A stretch of DNA of 64,000 nucleotides, from the NCBI GenBank assembly GCA_022845955.1, contig AP025576.1, positions 2,046,001 through 2,110,000 of the forward strand, written 5' to 3'. The notes under the pieces were generated by a model, which worked only from the letters and a program-made list of their open reading frames with translations, ran no database searches and was not told where the DNA came from. The stretch is from Lachnospiraceae bacterium (GTDB lineage Bacteria; Bacillota; Clostridia; Lachnospirales; Lachnospiraceae). A program made the translations under genes and the position numbers. Positions 62,605 to 64,000 of this stretch are shown one piece after another. The number at the start of each line of letters is the position of its first letter. Within the stretch, counting starts at the first letter, position 1.

Positions 62605-63369
62605 TTATCCGTTGATTTCCAGTACATCTTCCGGATTGATATAGGCACCGTTTAAGAGGGTGCAAAATTCCATATGAATCATACCGTCTTTGCCGGTAAT
62701 GCCGGTATATGCGATGGTTTCTCCCGCCTTAACTTTTTGACCGGAGGAAACAGTTACTTCCTTATTATAATGGTAATCGGAAATATAACCGTTTCCATGG
62801 TCAATCCGGACAGACCATCCGTTATCGCCGTCCTCTGCAGCAGACAGAACCGTACCGTCTCCTGCCGCAATGACAGGGGTGGATTCCTCCATCCCAAAGT
62901 CCAGGCCCATACAAAGGACGGCGGCACCGTCCCCAGGCATGTCTTCGCCGTACGAATGCAGAATGATACTGCTTCCCATCAGAGGATAAATGGCCCGGAA
63001 GTTTTGGGGCTCATCGGGCAAAACGGCAGGCGTTTCCGCCTGAGACTCCGGTTCCGGCTCCGTTTCGCGGGGGGCGGATATGCTTTCCTCCAGTTCCCTG
63101 ATTTTGGACTGGCTGCTGGACAGTTCTTTTTGCAGCGTTTTATTTGATTCGCTGGTATCCGACAGCTGCTTGCCGATAAAGAAATAACAGACGGCTGTAA
63201 AAAGGATGGCCAGGAGCAAAAGACAGTTCCGGAAACGAAAAAAGCGCCGGCGTTTTTTGATGACAGGTTTTTCCCGGCCGGCCGGCGAGATCTCGAAGGA
63301 TATAATTTTTTGATATTCTTCCAGAGCCTGCTGCCGTTTCCTCTGCCGTTCCTGTTCTAAATCATCCAT
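62605..63369 (-). CDS. Membrane-anchored M23 (LytM) peptidase-like protein with missing zinc ligands
   Basis: 254 residues. Cytoplasmic basic segment (KKRRRFFRFRN), one membrane helix (CLLLLAILFTAVCYFFIG), a coiled coil (LSDTSESNKTLQKELSSSQ), a Glu/Pro linker, then the LytM fold (TPVIAAGDGTVLSAAEDGDN, VRIDHGNGYISDYHY). The HxGxD motif reads CMGLD and the HLHFE motif reads MIHMEF, so two of the zinc ligands are lost and it is probably not catalytic, like EnvC or SpoIIQ-type activators. AGGAGG lies upstream. It is paired with bactofilin, a frequent M23 partner. Confidence 0.88.
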   Translation of the reverse strand: MDDLEQERQRKRQQALEEYQKIISFEISPAGREKPVIKKRRRFFRFRNCLLLLAILFTAVCYFFIGKQLSDTSESNKTLQKELSSSQSKIRELEESISAPRETEPEPESQAETPAVLPDEPQNFRAIYPLMGSSIILHSYGEDMPGDGAAVLCMGLDFGMEESTPVIAAGDGTVLSAAEDGDNGWSVRIDHGNGYISDYHYNKEVTVSSGQKVKAGETIAYTGITGKDGMIHMEFCTLLNGAYINPEDVLEING

Positions 63370-63414
63370 AAACCCGGCCTCCTTTGCTTGGTAGAAGGAA
63401 AAACATTTATTTAT

Positions 63415-63441
63415 ATATCGGCAGAAAAGAGGATAAAATAA
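63415..63441 (-). promoter_or_regulatory. Sigma-28 promoter for the M23-like/bactofilin operon
   Basis: On the minus strand: TTAT, exactly 15 bp, GCCGATAT, about 45 bp before the start codon. Confidence 0.88.
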
Positions 63442-63468
63442 TCAAAAAGGAATATTTTCTTTCCTGTC

Positions 63469-63495
63469 TTATTTTTTTTCGGAAAAAGCCGATAT
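63469..63495 (+). promoter_or_regulatory. Sigma-28 promoter for the gene at the window end
   Basis: TTAT, exactly 15 bp, GCCGATAT, divergent from the promoter at 63415-63441, about 50 bp before the start codon. Confidence 0.88.
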
Positions 63496-63547
63496 AGGTT
63501 GTGTGACACGGGAATGTATATAAGATTAAAGAAGATGGTGGATGGTG

Positions 63548-64000
63548 ATGAAATTGAAAAGAAAAATGTGGATAGGGATAGCGGCGGCAGGTTTTGTTGT
63601 GGCAGCGGCGGGCGGTATTGCCGTAATCTGGTCATTGAATAAGAACAGCGTTCCGAAGCCGCCGTCGCCGCCTGTCTATTATTTTGCAAAAGAAGATAAC
63701 ATATCATCGCTGACGGAAGTGGTGGGAGAACGCGTATTTGAAGAAATAAATCCGGTTGATGCCGGGGACGGCGGGGAAAGCACCGGCGCGGCGGAAGAAA
63801 CGGCTGTCCGGTCAGATACCGTGGATCGGGGAGGGGCCGAAACGCAGGAAGAAACCGGCGCACAGGAAGAAACCGCAGGACAGGAAGAAACCGGCACACA
63901 GGAAGAAACCGCCGGGGAAGAGCGGGAACAGTACCGCTACTATCCGGCGGAGGATGCTGCTGCGGATTTGCAGGCATATAAAGAGTATCTGATGCAGGAG
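63548..64000 (+). CDS. Membrane-anchored protein with QEET repeats (3' end outside window)
   Basis: 151 residues visible, open to the last base. One N-terminal membrane helix (WIGIAAAGFVVAAAGGIAVIW) is followed by a Pro-rich stretch (VPKPPSPPVYYFAKEDN), an acidic linker with four six-residue QEETxx repeats, then YRYYPAEDAAADLQAYKEYL. The ATG at 63548 follows GGTGGATGG. Unknown family. A sigma-28 promoter and divergence from the M23-like/bactofilin operon suggest a role in cell-envelope aspects of motility. Confidence 0.75.
   Translation, partial: MKLKRKMWIGIAAAGFVVAAAGGIAVIWSLNKNSVPKPPSPPVYYFAKEDNISSLTEVVGERVFEEINPVDAGDGGESTGAAEETAVRSDTVDRGGAETQEETGAQEETAGQEETGTQEETAGEEREQYRYYPAEDAAADLQAYKEYLMQE
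63845..63916 (+). repeat. Four tandem 18-bp repeats in the window-end gene
   Basis: Units CAGGAAGAAACCGGCGCA-like at 63845, 63863, 63881 and 63899, in frame, encoding QEETGA/QEETAG-type hexapeptides. Unit number may vary between strains. Confidence 0.9.

Noticed and set aside
63845..63916. Possible CRISPR-like repeats
   Set aside because: In-frame 18-bp coding repeats without spacers.

Overview
The window looks like chromosome from a motile, strictly anaerobic, gut-type Clostridia, most likely a Lachnospiraceae member. The grounds are a pyruvate:ferredoxin oxidoreductase next to a monomeric [FeFe] hydrogenase, YesM/AraC-type sugar two-component systems, DUF1540, CD3324-family and AAA-ATPase/PD-(D/E)XK proteins, strong AGGAGG ribosome binding sites and Firmicutes-style promoters. 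I do not name a species. Base composition is mixed, with clearly AT-rich islands at about 35.9-37.2 kb and 50.1-53.2 kb.

Region by region: 0-3.8 kb, the 3' part of nifJ and a [FeFe] hydrogenase (pyruvate to acetyl-CoA, ferredoxin to H2). 3.9-10.2 kb, a CUT1 sugar ABC importer without its own ATPase, framed by a histidine kinase and an AraC-type response regulator. 10.2-16.7 kb, ftsH (minus), then a T-box-like attenuated leader, a small membrane protein, thrS, a GT39-like membrane glycosyltransferase and a DUF1540 protein. 17.0-27.3 kb, a CUT2 (galactose/Mgl-like) importer followed by a response regulator, a histidine kinase and two further extracytoplasmic sugar-binding proteins. 27.3-28.8 kb, the infC-rpmI-rplT operon with its leader. 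28.8-30.1 kb, two convergent microprotein genes and a leader with tiny ORFs before a CD3324-family gene. 30.3-34.6 kb, rsgA fused to an RNHCP domain, tRNA-Asn, pepD and a threonine aldolase. 34.6-40.6 kb, a broken XRE regulator, a sigma/anti-sigma pair, a secreted protein, a DnaQ-like exonuclease and a BlaI/BlaR1-type pair with an unfamiliar sensor domain.

40.6-64 kb is largely a motility, chemotaxis and c-di-GMP region: PAS-GGDEF-EAL, a flagellum-associated unknown, EAL-HDOD, cheW, two chemoreceptors, three flagellin genes, a bactofilin with a degenerate M23 peptidase-like protein, and a repeat-bearing membrane protein that runs off the end. Four promoters here share exactly TTAT-N15-GCCGATAT-like elements, so one sigma-28 (SigD/FliA) regulon is likely. 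Between 50.1 and 52.1 kb lies a graveyard of gene remnants (Schlafen-like ATPase, kinase, DUF3795, large serine recombinase).

The most interesting structure is at 53.4-58.3 kb. Two oppositely oriented flagellin genes flank a tyrosine recombinase. A perfect 21-bp inverted repeat brackets exactly the recombinase gene plus the only sigma-28 promoter seen near the flagellins. This has the layout of an invertible flagellin phase switch. All three flagellin leaders also carry a hairpin with a GGA hexaloop, with compensatory base changes, typical of CsrA control.
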